NCBI RefSeq assembly: GCF_000250655.1
Contig: NC_016935.1
Location: forward strand, 7,954,001-8,018,000
Direction of reading: 5' to 3'
DNA from: Paenibacillus mucilaginosus 3016
GTDB lineage: Bacteria; Bacillota; Bacilli; Paenibacillales; NBRC-103111
DNA length: 64,000 bases
Below the pieces are notes generated by a model that saw nothing but the letters and a program-made list of their open reading frames with translations, was not told where the DNA came from and ran no database searches. Position numbers and translations under genes: made by a program. Of the stretch, positions 52,070-60,735 are shown in pieces. How positions within the stretch are numbered: position 1 is the stretch's first letter; each line of letters opens with the position of its first letter.

Positions 52070-52257
52070 CTATTTGCCGCAGCACTTCTTGAACTTCGCT
52101 CCGCTGCCGCAGGGGCACAGGTCATTGCGTCCGACTTTCCTGCCCGTTGCAAAATCGATGACCGTCCCGCCTGGCGACGGCCCGGCTGCCAGCTCCGGCT
52201 CACTCCATTGGCGCAGCTCGATGGGGCTGTACCCCTTGAGGGCCCACCGCTTGGTGC
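52070..52257 (-). pseudogene. C-terminal remnant of a SEC-C motif protein
   Basis: The end of the frame reads NRTKRWALKGYSPIELRQW, then GRNDLCPCGSGAKFKKCCGK, a textbook zinc-binding SEC-C motif. No start codon with a ribosome binding site exists; the nearest ATG in frame lies within the thioesterase gene. The WALKGYSPxEL segment usually follows a much longer N-terminal region. It is therefore a truncated remnant. Confidence 0.65.
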
Positions 52258-52268
52258 GGTTGGAGGAG

Positions 52269-52733
52269 CTACTCCGCCAGTCCGTCTCCTTCGAAGGAGC
52301 GGATGATCTCCCGTGCATGTCCGGAGATCGGCGTGCTCCGGCCCACGGTCTTGTCGACCAGTACAATGGCTCCGCGGCCCGCGGCCTTGATTCTCTCCCC
52401 CACCACCAGCGCGTACTCGATGTCCATCGAAGAGCGGCCGAGCTTCGCCACCCGCACATGCAGCTTCAGCGGGTCCTTCAGGAACACTTCGGCGAGATAC
52501 TTGCACTCGAGGTCCGCGACCACGGATACTTTTTCGTCGGTAAACAGTTCTTCAGTCAGCCCAAGATGCTCGAAATATTCGATGCGTCCCTGCTCAAAAT
52601 ACATAAAATAGCTCACATTATTAACGTGTCCCAGGAGATCCGTCTCACAGTACCGGACTTTGATAGGGGTATGAAAATGAAATTTCTCCAGCCACTGCTG
52701 CGGATCGGGTCCGATAAAAGAAGCTCTGCTCAT
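52269..52733 (-). CDS. Hotdog-fold acyl-CoA thioesterase
   Basis: 154 residues from ATG 52733 with AAAGGAG upstream. The 4-hydroxybenzoyl-CoA thioesterase/YbgC-like motif CETDLLGHVNNVSYFMYFEQ has the catalytic Asp replaced by the CETDLLGHVNN arrangement typical of this family. It is followed by a central FEHLGL helix and VVADLECKYLAEV. It probably hydrolyses acyl-CoA; the chain preference is unknown. It is followed by the SEC-C remnant. Confidence 0.85.
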   Translation of the reverse strand: MSRASFIGPDPQQWLEKFHFHTPIKVRYCETDLLGHVNNVSYFMYFEQGRIEYFEHLGLTEELFTDEKVSVVADLECKYLAEVFLKDPLKLHVRVAKLGRSSMDIEYALVVGERIKAAGRGAIVLVDKTVGRSTPISGHAREIIRSFEGDGLAE

Positions 52734-52801
52734 CTCGGTGAATCTCCTTTCAGGTAGGTCAACATACGCTTCCCCCATTATATCCGCTTTGCCGGCCCAA
52801 A

Positions 52802-52843
52802 CAAAAATAAAACCGGACCCTGCCGCGGAGGCAGAGCCCGGTT
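52802..52843 (-). terminator. Terminator after GH43 gene
   Basis: On the minus strand AACCGG and CCGGTT outer arms with CTGCC/GGCAG inner arms (52843-52811) are followed by TTATTTTTGT. Confidence 0.82.
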
Positions 52844-52894
52844 GTCACCTGTGGATATGGCCGTGCTGGTCGCTGACATTCGAAAACTCGCGGC

Positions 52895-54379
52895 TTAATT
52901 CACGCGTTCAAAAATCCACTGCTGTACCGTATTGTTGAGATCGGACCACTGCCCGATGTTGCCGCCGTCCACCAGCGAGCCGTTCGTCACGTCGAGCAGC
53001 TTGCCGCTGTTGCGGTTCTTGATCTCGAAGTACTGGTTGTTCGTCGAGATGAAGCTCCACTGCTGGTTCGTGGCACCCGTGTTCGGCCACTGGATGACAT
53101 CGGCCCCATCCGCCGTCGAGAGGTTGAGCACATCGGCCACCTTGCCGTTGTGGCTGGCGCGAAGGCGGAAGAAGCCGCCGGATACCGGATCCAGCGCCCA
53201 GCGCTGGTCGCCGGTGCCGTTGTAGGTCCACTGCAGGATGTTCGCGCCGTCTGCGGTCGAAGCGACGTCGACAGCCATCACCTTGCCGCTGTTGCGGTTC
53301 TTGATGCGGTAGTAGATATCACCTGTACCTTCACCGGAAGGTCTGGTCACTGCAGCTGCCGGATTAACTGGTGTGCCGAAGACAGGCGTGTCGCCATTCC
53401 ACGTAATCTTCTGGATCCGCGTCGTGCGCTGCTCCGCGCAGCCCTGGCCGGAGCCGTCATTGGCGTGGTAGACGATCCAGTCTTCCGTGCCGTCCGGGGA
53501 CTTCACGAAGCTGTTGTGGCCCGGGCCGAATACGGAGGCCGTCTTCTGGAACACCGGGCTCGCGCTCTTCGTCCAGCTGCTCGCTACCGTCAGATCGGCG
53601 GTCAGGTTCGCACTGAGCAGGCCGAGCTTGTAGTCATCCGTCCAGCAGCCGCTGGCCGAGAAGCTCAGGTGCACCTTGGAGCCATGCGTGATGAAGGCCG
53701 GGCCTTCATTGACCGGGGAGCCGGAGGTTTCCCAGGAGTTCGTCGGCGTAGAGATGACCGTCCCGCGGCCGGAGATCGCTGTCGGGGAGCTCATCTTCGC
53801 GATCATGATACGCTGCGGCTGGTTCGGCGCAATCTCGGACCAGGAGATGTACAGCTGGCCGTTAATATTCGCTACCGTGTGGTCGATGGACCAGTAATCC
53901 GCCGTATCCTTCAGCTTGATCGGCGCGGACCACGTGCCCTCAAGCGGGTTGGCGCTCGTGTTCCTGATCACCCACATCCGCTGATTCGGCGTGTTGGCTT
54001 CACTGCTGCCGGCGCTGAAGTACAGATACCACGCGCCGTTGATGTAGTTCAGCTCCGGAGCCCAGATGTTGCCGGAGTAGCAGTTCGAGCCCGTGCAGTA
54101 CGTCGGAGACTTCGTGAACACCGTCTTCCGTGTTCCATTACCGATGCCCGTCAGCGAGGTGGATCGCGAGATGTCGATTTTGTCCCAGCCCTGGGAGGTG
54201 TGAACGAAGTAATAGTAGCCGTCCGTGTGCTTCATCACGTGGGGATCGGCCGAGGAATAAGGTGCGACCGGATTGATGAACGTCGTCGACGCCGCGCTGG
54301 CCTGGAACGGGAACGCCGCCACCATCATAACGAAAGCGATGGCCATAGTGAGCATGCGGTGGGTCTTTCTTTTCTTCAT
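52895..54379 (-). CDS. Secreted GH43 arabinan hydrolase with ricin-type lectin domain
   Basis: 494 residues from ATG 54379 (AAGGAGG 10 bases upstream), with a signal peptide at about 1-30 (FPFQASAAS). A GH43 five-bladed propeller spans about 32-340: the base Asp in YSSADPHVMKH, then IWAPELNYINGAWYLYFSAG, the pKa-modulating Asp in SIDHTV and the acid Glu in SPVNEGPAFI. The C-terminus (about 355-494) is a ricin B-like domain with repeated NRNSGKVMAVDV, HNGKVADVLN and NRNSGKLLDVT, likely binding arabinose or galactose side chains. Target: arabinan or arabinoxylan. A cre-like site lies upstream. Confidence 0.9.
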   Translation of the reverse strand: MKKRKTHRMLTMAIAFVMMVAAFPFQASAASTTFINPVAPYSSADPHVMKHTDGYYYFVHTSQGWDKIDISRSTSLTGIGNGTRKTVFTKSPTYCTGSNCYSGNIWAPELNYINGAWYLYFSAGSSEANTPNQRMWVIRNTSANPLEGTWSAPIKLKDTADYWSIDHTVANINGQLYISWSEIAPNQPQRIMIAKMSSPTAISGRGTVISTPTNSWETSGSPVNEGPAFITHGSKVHLSFSASGCWTDDYKLGLLSANLTADLTVASSWTKSASPVFQKTASVFGPGHNSFVKSPDGTEDWIVYHANDGSGQGCAEQRTTRIQKITWNGDTPVFGTPVNPAAAVTRPSGEGTGDIYYRIKNRNSGKVMAVDVASTADGANILQWTYNGTGDQRWALDPVSGGFFRLRASHNGKVADVLNLSTADGADVIQWPNTGATNQQWSFISTNNQYFEIKNRNSGKLLDVTNGSLVDGGNIGQWSDLNNTVQQWIFERVN

Positions 54380-54487
54380 ATTATTGCTGCCTCCTTCATC
54401 TGTCTCGTAGTCTTCCTGCGTCTGATGCCATACTTGAATGCGTGAGATGAACGGCTCCCCGAACACCATGCGGGATGTATGATCACC

Positions 54488-54571
54488 ATTATCTCTGCCA
54501 TGACGCCGATTCCAATCGATCGTCGGTCAGTCATTCCCCCTTCCTCTGCCGGAACTTATTAAGCGCTTTCA
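54488..54571 (-). promoter_or_regulatory. GH43 promoter and candidate cre site
   Basis: TTGGAA (54515-54510) and GATAAT (54493-54488), spacer 16, form a sigma-A-like promoter. TGAAAGCGCTTAAT (54571-54558) matches the cre consensus at 12 of 14 positions. The 54572-54700 stretch is AT-rich with no gene. Confidence 0.55.
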
Positions 54572-54706
54572 AATTTGCTGTTACTTAATCATAGCCGCTC
54601 ACTACCCAAAACAAAATATAATTCCTTTTTATTTTTGTTGATTTTTTTACGAAAATGTTAAATGAAGGGGAGCTCTCCGATAGCATAGGGCTCATCGCCA
54701 GTCGAG

Positions 54707-54750
54707 AAAAACAAAGAACCAGACCGGCCTGATCGGCCCTTGTCCGGTTC
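54707..54750 (-). terminator. Terminator after GT4 gene
   Basis: GAACC-GAC-GGCC arms (54716-54730 and 54734-54750) with T-rich sequence on the minus strand (TTTGTTTTTC). It lies 70 bases after the glycosyltransferase stop. Confidence 0.72.
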
Positions 54751-54820
54751 CTCTTTCGTTCGATGAATCGTGCTTGCGCATGCCCGGCTGATGGAATCTG
54801 ACATCTTGCCCCCGCCGCAC

Positions 54821-55864
54821 TCAGCTCATCGCTGGCTCCCTCCGCTCCGGCGCCTTCCGGGCCTCCAGGATCTCACGGTAGACGCTGATATAGTCGCGTA
54901 CCATCCGCTCCCGGGTGAATCGCTCTTCTACCCTACGGCGGCAGCCTTCCCGGGAGATCCCGGCGATATCCGCGAGGCGCTCCACCATTTCGTTCACGCC
55001 GGAGACGATATAGTCGTTCCTGCCATCCTGGATCAGCTCGGGCATCGAGCCGCGGCGGAAGGCCAGCACCGGCGTGCCGCAGGCCATCGCTTCCACGACA
55101 CTGAGGCCGAACGGCTCGTCGAAGTAGATCGGGTGCAGCAGCGCATACGCCCTGCCGAGAACCTCATTGCGTTCCGCCGGGCCGACCGAGCCGATATACC
55201 GGATATCTCCACTGAGCTCGGGTGCGACATAGCGCTCATAATAATCCCGGTCCTGGATAATCCCTGCGATGAGCAGCTTCATGCCGGCCTGCTTGGCCGC
55301 CTCGATCGCCTCACGTGTGCCTTTGTCCGGATGAATGCGCCCGAAGTACGCCAGATACTCGCCGGGACCAGGCTGGAACGCGAAGTTCTCCAGATCGATC
55401 CCATGATAAACCGTCCGGATATACTTCAGGTCCGGATGCCGGTCCGCGTCGCTGATCGAGACGTAGTGGGTCTTCTGATTGTATTTGCGGTAGACGGGCA
55501 GGATCTTGGGGGAAGAAAAGCCATGGATCGTGGTCACCATCGGCGTGTCGATCAGGCCGCTGTAGGATAGAGGCAGAAAGTCATAGTGGTTGTGAATGAT
55601 GTCGTATTCCTCCGCCTGCTCCATGAGCGCCGAGATGTGCAGGCATTCCCATACCTTCGGATCGATCTCCCGGTCCTCTTCGTAGGGTCTTGCGCACACG
55701 CCTCTCAGCTTGGCCGAGGTAACGGAATCGCCGGTCGCGTAGAGGGTCACATCCATATTCTCCTTGACCAGCCCCTCCATCAGAAGGGACACGACCCGCT
55801 CCCAGGGTCCATAGTGGCGGGGCGGCGTTCGCCAGGCAATGGGGGATAGAATGGCAATTCTCAT
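54821..55864 (-). CDS. Family 4 glycosyltransferase
   Basis: A GT-B retaining glycosyltransferase of 347 residues. N-terminal acceptor domain with MRIAILSPIAW and IIHNHYDFLPLSY. C-terminal nucleotide-sugar domain with AYFGRIHPDKGTREAIEAAK and the EX7E motif DEPFGLSVVEAMACGTPVLA. There is no signal or membrane helix. It stands alone between terminators, so its product (glycolipid, polysaccharide or small glycoside) is unknown. ATG 55864 has AGGAAGG upstream. Confidence 0.88.
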   Translation of the reverse strand: MRIAILSPIAWRTPPRHYGPWERVVSLLMEGLVKENMDVTLYATGDSVTSAKLRGVCARPYEEDREIDPKVWECLHISALMEQAEEYDIIHNHYDFLPLSYSGLIDTPMVTTIHGFSSPKILPVYRKYNQKTHYVSISDADRHPDLKYIRTVYHGIDLENFAFQPGPGEYLAYFGRIHPDKGTREAIEAAKQAGMKLLIAGIIQDRDYYERYVAPELSGDIRYIGSVGPAERNEVLGRAYALLHPIYFDEPFGLSVVEAMACGTPVLAFRRGSMPELIQDGRNDYIVSGVNEMVERLADIAGISREGCRRRVEERFTRERMVRDYISVYREILEARKAPERREPAMS

Positions 55865-55997
55865 AGGGATGACCTTCCTTTCTGAAAGTTCATGGCATAC
55901 AAGAATTAGGCATTACACCTCTGTTTAACTGTAGTAACCGAATGGGAAAATGAAGCTCAAGCCGCGTCGGGCTTGGGTTTGTGGGGGATGGTTGAGC

Positions 55998-56030
55998 AAA
56001 AAAAAGACCCTGCCGCGGCGGCTGAGCCCG
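55998..56030 (-). terminator. Terminator after zinc-finger membrane gene
   Basis: GC-rich stem GCCGC/GGCGG with GCTC/GGGTC flanks on the minus strand, followed by eight T (56005-55998). Its stem resembles that of the terminator at 52802-52843. Confidence 0.55.
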
Positions 56031-56059
56031 TTGTTGATATGACCTATCCTAGTAAAAAG

Positions 56060-56599
56060 CTAGCTTATCGACTTCGTATGCCGGCAGCCGGGGAATGTTG
56101 AACAGCCATAGAAGCTTCGACCTTCCCTGCTTTTGCGGACGACCATGGGAGCGCCGCAGCTGCAGGTTACGCTCACTTCTTTGTGCTCCTGGACACCGGC
56201 TGGGGCCGTATTTTGTTCCGGCTGCCTCATCTCCGAGGTCGCAGCTGTATTCAAGGGCTGATCTTGCGGCGCTTCCTTCCTCCGAGCCGGCTTCTTGAAC
56301 AGCAGCCACACTACGCCGATCACAGCCACCACGACAACAGCTCCCAGCATCCAATTCACTTCGCTTCGGCGCGCAACGAGCTCTCTGATTTGGTCGAAGC
56401 GATCCATACAAGCCATGAATACAAAGTAACCGCCAACCAAACCGATCAGGGTGATCACCTTCTCCGGAATCACGCGTCCCACCTTCGAGTACACAACCAA
56501 CCATAGCAGCGCATATAACACGATGATCATACCTACAAACAGCAGCGGTTGTAAGATCATTCCTTTTACTATGCTTCCCAGATCAGTAGACATGTTCAT
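56060..56599 (-). CDS. Membrane protein with topoisomerase-type zinc finger
   Basis: 179 residues. Three hydrophobic helices (about 8-35, 45-63 and 83-101), then a basic/polar linker. The C-terminal C4 zinc ribbon CSCGAPMVVRKSREG..FYGCSTFPGCRHTKSI is like that ending topoisomerase I (zf-C4_Topoisom), shown here in part. It may bind single-stranded nucleic acid at the membrane; no partner is known. ATG 56599 has GAGGA upstream. It follows the nuclease-like gene by 24 bases and may be co-transcribed with it. Confidence 0.72.
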   Translation of the reverse strand: MNMSTDLGSIVKGMILQPLLFVGMIIVLYALLWLVVYSKVGRVIPEKVITLIGLVGGYFVFMACMDRFDQIRELVARRSEVNWMLGAVVVVAVIGVVWLLFKKPARRKEAPQDQPLNTAATSEMRQPEQNTAPAGVQEHKEVSVTCSCGAPMVVRKSREGRSFYGCSTFPGCRHTKSIS

Positions 56600-56623
56600 A
56601 TTCTGTCCTCGCTCTCATCCATC

Positions 56624-57553
56624 TTAATAGGCTTGAATCCCGAACTTCAGCAGCTTCCTCGGCAGCACGTCATCCAGATTCTGAATATCCGCGTCTTCCA
56701 GCTCGATCAGTTTGAACCCGTACTTCTCATAGATGTCCAGCTTGACCTTCTTACGCTCCCTGTATCTCTCGTCATTCTCCAGTCCCCAGTATTCGATGTA
56801 CACTTTGCCGACGGGCAGATAAAAGTCGCAGTACACGTCCTCTTCAATAGGCAGCTTTCGTTCGTAAGCGTGGACGATCTCGGACATGTAGAGCCAGTTG
56901 TCAATCAGCATCTCGGCCCGGGAACGCACATAGTGCCCATCCGCAGTCCGATGCTTGGCTTCGAATTTATCCCGGAAGCCTACCGGCGCCGCGGCGGCTT
57001 TCGGTGCTTCCTGTTCCTGAACGGCCGGCTCGTCCACCTGTTCCTCCGCATCTCCGCTTTCCGTCACTGTATTTCCCTGTACCGATTGGATCGTCTCAAG
57101 CAGCCGCTTATTCGTCAGAATGCTAGGGTTCCAAGACACGGATGGAATCCCCGTCTGCGCATGCTCGAACTGTCTGCCGCCCAGGCTCTCCCCCAGCTTG
57201 GTCACCGTCCATCCCTTCACGGACTTCTGGATCATGCCAAGCTCCGACAAGATTGGATTCATCCGGAACTTCGAGACATTAAAATGCTTACTGAGCGCCG
57301 TAGCGTTAAGCAGCTTCTCCTCTTCGGCAGCAGAAACAAGCTTGTCCGTCATACTTTCATCCCAAGCTATATAAGTTCCGTATTGGGGGTGGGTCTTCAT
57401 GATCCCGCCGGCTTCCTTCCCCTGATCGGTGAGGGTCCAATTCTCATTTTCCCGTTGAATCAGCCCTTTGGTCAGAAGGATCTGGAATAGTTCTTTGGCC
57501 GGCATACTCATTTCTTTCGCCAGCGCCGAGGTGGATACGTATTTCTGTGACAT
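56624..57553 (-). CDS. Winged-helix plus PD-(D/E)XK nuclease-like protein
   Basis: 309 residues. Two N-terminal winged-helix-like units at about 1-60 (STSALAKEMSMPAKELFQIL) and 78-140 (LNATALSKHFNVSKFRMNPI), an acidic Pro/Ala linker (about 160-190), then a C-terminal domain at about 195-305. That domain has VRSRAEMLIDNWLYM, EEDVYCDFYLPVGKVYIEYW, and a later Lys/Tyr helix with KLIELEDADI. The E...D...E-Y-W spacing fits PD-(D/E)XK-type nucleases such as those fused to some helicases. A DNA-end or defence role is inferred only. The ribosome binding site is weak (GGGG). Confidence 0.65.
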   Translation of the reverse strand: MSQKYVSTSALAKEMSMPAKELFQILLTKGLIQRENENWTLTDQGKEAGGIMKTHPQYGTYIAWDESMTDKLVSAAEEEKLLNATALSKHFNVSKFRMNPILSELGMIQKSVKGWTVTKLGESLGGRQFEHAQTGIPSVSWNPSILTNKRLLETIQSVQGNTVTESGDAEEQVDEPAVQEQEAPKAAAAPVGFRDKFEAKHRTADGHYVRSRAEMLIDNWLYMSEIVHAYERKLPIEEDVYCDFYLPVGKVYIEYWGLENDERYRERKKVKLDIYEKYGFKLIELEDADIQNLDDVLPRKLLKFGIQAY

Positions 57554-57706
57554 ATCGGTAAGCAGCCCCGCTTTCAGTAAAAGTAAGCTATGTATTACAC
57601 GTTACCTTGTTTATCGGTATGAACCTGGTCGTTTTACAGTACTTGCCACAGGAAACTGCCAAAAATGAAACCGAACCCAGCGACAGCCGCAGAATTCGGT
57701 TCCTAA

Positions 57707-58120
57707 TTTTGCGGCATCCAAGCGAGGCTCGGCTCCGTCAAAAGCATCCTGGTCACCTTCTCCCTCGCTCTGCTAAGCCTACTGCTGTTCATGCTGGCAG
57801 CGGAGTATTCACTCCTCGGGCTGCTTGTCTCCCTCGCCATTGTCGGCTTCACGGCAGGTCTTACCATGTCTGTCCCTCCCACGCTGCTCGCCGGGGAATT
57901 CGTGCAGGAGCGGGCGACCGCCATCGGGGTGTACAACTTCGTACGCTACCTGGGGATGGCCGCAGCGCCGATGATCGGCAGCCTTCTCTATCCATGGGGC
58001 GGGAGCCTGCTGTTGTTCGGCGCAGCCGCCTTGATGATGGGACTTGGCATCCTGTATGCCAAGCTCCAGCTCTATGCTCCGGTTGCCGGCAACCCGGCGG
58101 CAGTGTCTGAGCGCAGCTAG
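57707..58120 (+). pseudogene. C-terminal remnant of an MFS transporter
   Basis: The open frame begins after a stop at 57704 and has no ribosome binding site. It encodes about four final membrane helices of a major facilitator: SILVTFSLALLSLLLFMLA, then FTAGLTMSVPPTLLAGEF, a conserved RATAIGVYNFVRYLGMA and GGSLLLFGAAALMMGLGIL. The first two-thirds of the transporter are missing. The ATG at 57791 could start a short product but is unlikely to. Confidence 0.7.
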
Positions 58121-58309
58121 ACAGTAGATGGCGGCACATAACGGTCCGACAAAGTGGAAACATATGGTAAATATATGATAAAATGATCGCATAGCAACCA
58201 GCAGGAGGGGGTAGCATGTTCAATCCCAAGGTCTTCTTCTATTAGCCGCGCCGCTGTCCATGGCCGCAGGCCATAATCTGACCCGGCGCAGCGGGGATGA
58301 AGATGTTCG

Positions 58310-58525
58310 ATGGAGAAGTACCTTCCAAGAAGCACAAGGACCAGACGGGAGAAGCTCAGGGAGGTACGCAAGGGAATCAAAAGTGTCCACTACTCCAAAG
58401 AGTGCAAGGGTGTAAGAGAGCTGCTGCAGCGCAGATACAAGGCCCGAATGAAACAGCTCATGTGCAAAGAGCACTACGAACTGCTGCATAATTACCAGCG
58501 GACCAGTGGGTGGCATACATGGTGA
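58310..58525 (+). CDS. Small basic protein, unknown
   Basis: 71 residues rich in Arg and Lys (RTRREKLREVRKGIKSVHY, then KGVRELLQRRYKARMKQLM). No family was recognised. A GGGGATGAAG lies 5-13 bases upstream. It overlaps the next small frame by 20 bases. It could instead be non-coding leader sequence downstream of an AGGAGGGGG at about 58203-58211 that serves only an eight-codon frame at 58216. Confidence 0.35.
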   Translation: MEKYLPRSTRTRREKLREVRKGIKSVHYSKECKGVRELLQRRYKARMKQLMCKEHYELLHNYQRTSGWHTW

Positions 58526-58753
58526 GGTGATCGAGCTGAGCCGGAGAAACAAGTATATCGCCAATTCCATCAGCTTATGGGTTCTGCCTATTTTTTTGTC
58601 CTTCGTGTATACTGTTCTGCACTACAAGACGCTCGACTTCTCAAGCATCCGCTTCTTTGAACCATTTGAAGGAATCTATCTGGTTTACTTCGTTGGTTCC
58701 TGATTGGCCTTATCATTGATATTTACTTGAAAAGAAGAGGGAAGACGTTCTAA
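58506..58753 (+). pseudogene. Small membrane protein, apparently frameshifted
   Basis: The first frame gives SLWVLPIFLSFVYTVLHY as a membrane helix and ends in GIYLVYFVGS. A second frame over the same end continues LLRWFLIGLIIDIYLKRRG and stops at 58751-58753, a natural second helix plus basic tail. A small indel near 58675-58690 would join them. Family not recognised. Confidence 0.4.
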
Positions 58754-58782
58754 CCGAGTGGCGGCGGCCATCCGCCAATACA

Positions 58783-58817
58783 ACGAAGAGGAGATGCTTC
58801 GCGCATCTCCTCTTCGT
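58783..58817 (+). terminator. Terminator with perfect 15-bp stem
   Basis: ACGAAGAGGAGATGC (58783-58797) and GCATCTCCTCTTCGT (58803-58817) with loop TTCGC, followed by CTTTCCTT. Confidence 0.78.
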
Positions 58818-58886
58818 CTTTCCTTCATTCGTACCGATTCCCCGCTCTACGGATCGTCGGCACCCGCATGTCCATCTCCCTAAGTC

Positions 58887-59375
58887 CTACTGATCCTTCA
58901 GCGGGATATCATACAGCCGGATCGCTGTCTCCAGCGAATGATGAAGCCGTCGAACCTCTTTCAAAGCCGGCTCCAGGCTCTCTTCGACGCCATCGACGAA
59001 GAGGTCCATATGCCATTTCAGCGTCGTGCCCAGCTGCCTCCCGAGGGGAGTCTCCGGCGGAAGAGCGAAGGGCCTGAACTGGACCTTCGTCCCGCTCCGC
59101 GCACAGTCCCTCACCCACCAGGCCAGAAACTCCACGGATTGCAGACTTTCCGGCGAATAGTCGAAGGCGATCTCAAACTGGATCAGCACCTCCTGCTCCA
59201 GCCCGCCTCCCGTGCGCAGCAGAGCGGCATGGGGAAGATGGGCGCACGCGCTGTACCCCAGCATCTCCGTATCGATCGGCTCGAGATTCTCGACTCCGCT
59301 TTCGATTCCCGTTATGCCTTTCAGCCCCAGGAGGGCATTATGAAATTCTTCAATATCAGTAGGATAATGACTCAT
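58887..59375 (-). CDS. Hypothetical protein in immunity-type cluster
   Basis: 162 residues from ATG 59375, chosen because AAGGAG lies 6-7 bases upstream. Acidic and soluble, with an N-terminal helical part (DIEEFHNALLGLKGI) and a beta-rich middle (EQEVLIQFEIAFDYSPESL). Not recognised. It starts 30 bases after the SUFU-domain gene in the same direction and is probably co-transcribed. By context it may be an immunity or accessory protein of a contact-dependent toxin system; there is no direct sequence proof. Confidence 0.65.
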   Translation of the reverse strand: MSHYPTDIEEFHNALLGLKGITGIESGVENLEPIDTEMLGYSACAHLPHAALLRTGGGLEQEVLIQFEIAFDYSPESLQSVEFLAWWVRDCARSGTKVQFRPFALPPETPLGRQLGTTLKWHMDLFVDGVEESLEPALKEVRRLHHSLETAIRLYDIPLKDQ

Positions 59376-59405
59376 GTTCTGCTCCTTATTATACGGCATC
59401 CGCGG

Positions 59406-60467
59406 TTAGCCGATCGTCGATACGATATTGCCGTCCTGGTCTTTAATATGGGTGGGAACGATGTGCAGAATCATCCCTTTGAAGGAAGACAGCACGATCA
59501 CGCCTTCCTTCGGCTGCAGCTTCCCGGACAGTTCGGCGGCGCTCGCTTCGTCGAGCTTGATCCGAATCTCGTCCTCCTCTTCCTCGAAGCCCGGCTTCTC
59601 CCCCGGCTCCCATACGACCTGAATATCCGGTCCGGACATATACAGCGATTTTCCTTTCAAAATGCGGCCGGCCAGCATCTTGCCGACGATCCCTGCCTGC
59701 TTGGCGCCCAGCCTGACCACAGCGGGAGTCCTGCCGAGCAGACGCTTCTTGGCCGGCTCCCAGCCCAACTGATCGACATATAAGAAGCCGGTGCTGGAAC
59801 CGTCTCTTTCCATCCCTCTTTGCACCGCTTCGGCGATAGCCGGCCTTTGCAGGAAGGAATCCCGCTCCAAATCCGTTATGTAAAGCGGCATGTGTTCCTC
59901 ACAAGTCTCCAGCACGCCGAGTGTATTCCACGTCTGCATCGCTTCGAGTTCGTCGCAGGTGATGCCGACCATCTGCAGGAACTGTACCTGTCCGTTCGGC
60001 GTGTCCATGGCCGGAAGCTCGGGATCCTCGACGAAAGCCAGCGCCGTCAGCTTCGTATCCGACCCAAGGCAGATCGGACCGTTCGCGTCCAGGTAATCAC
60101 CCGACCGGAAGATATTCCCGCTGCGGAACACATATCTGCCCATATTCTGCAGCAGATTGAGCGCCCAGCCCGGAGGCTCCTCCTCCGCTTCCCCACGCTT
60201 GAGCCGCATGGTCAATTCAAATCCATAGCCGCTGTGCTCGGCATCGTCCGATTCCTTTTCGTATAACTCCGAAAATCCGTATGTCACGATATGCCAATGA
60301 GGCAGAGGCTGTTCGGCCTTGTAGGCGCTGATGCCGTCGAGCGGATCGGGGCCTCCCAGATTATATGGAATCATCGTTCCGTAATGCTTCTCTTCCTGAT
60401 CTCCGTAGAGCTTGGACATCGCCTGGTCAATGGCGTCCCAGCCGTGAGATTGTGCTTCTTCACTCAT
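59406..60467 (-). CDS. Suppressor-of-fused (SUFU) domain protein
   Basis: 353 residues from ATG 60467 (GGGGAGG 7 bases upstream). The SUFU fold is suggested by LYGDQEEKHYGTMIPYNLGG, PLPHWHIVTYGFSELYEKES, YGFELTMRLKR and WALNLLQNMGRYVF, followed by the QFLQMVGITCDELEAMQTWN region. Bacterial SUFU proteins are widespread immunity proteins of polymorphic toxins. No cognate toxin gene is next to it, so it appears to be an orphan. The extended -10 promoter TGATATAAT at 60507-60499 is well placed. Confidence 0.88.
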   Translation of the reverse strand: MSEEAQSHGWDAIDQAMSKLYGDQEEKHYGTMIPYNLGGPDPLDGISAYKAEQPLPHWHIVTYGFSELYEKESDDAEHSGYGFELTMRLKRGEAEEEPPGWALNLLQNMGRYVFRSGNIFRSGDYLDANGPICLGSDTKLTALAFVEDPELPAMDTPNGQVQFLQMVGITCDELEAMQTWNTLGVLETCEEHMPLYITDLERDSFLQRPAIAEAVQRGMERDGSSTGFLYVDQLGWEPAKKRLLGRTPAVVRLGAKQAGIVGKMLAGRILKGKSLYMSGPDIQVVWEPGEKPGFEEEEDEIRIKLDEASAAELSGKLQPKEGVIVLSSFKGMILHIVPTHIKDQDGNIVSTIG

Positions 60468-60498
60468 TGTTGTTCCTCCCCATAGGTGCAATATGCCT

Positions 60499-60507
60499 AT
60501 TATATCA
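60499..60507 (-). promoter_or_regulatory. Extended -10 promoter of SUFU gene
   Basis: TGATATAAT on the minus strand, 32 bases upstream of the SUFU start, with no evident -35. Confidence 0.55.
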
Positions 60508-60552
60508 AAAGCGAATCTATTCTTCCTTTTATTGGTCTATCAATTCATAAGG

Positions 60553-60583
60553 AAAGAGCCATCACCCGAGCGGATGATGGCTC
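60553..60583 (-). terminator. Terminator downstream of SF0329-family gene
   Basis: GAGCCATCA (60556-60564) and TGATGGCTC (60575-60583) form a perfect 9-base stem; the minus strand continues TTTCC. Confidence 0.65.
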
Positions 60584-60596
60584 CATAACACACACT

Positions 60597-60725
60597 TTAT
60601 CGCCTATTGATCAAAGTAAGCACTTGTTCCACTTCTTTATCCTGTGCCTTCCACCCGTTACGGCTCCAGATCCGATGAAACGAATAGTGAAAAGCACTCC
60701 ACCTGTGTCGAGTGTTCAGCGAGAT
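60597..60725 (-). pseudogene. Short gene remnant after SF0329-family gene
   Basis: The frame ends HYSFHRIWSRNGWKAQDKEV, then EQVLTLINRR and a stop. This looks like a genuine protein C-terminus but has no start codon. It lies just downstream of the SF0329-family stop. Its parent family is not recognised. Confidence 0.35.
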
Positions 60726-60735
60726 TTATCTACTT

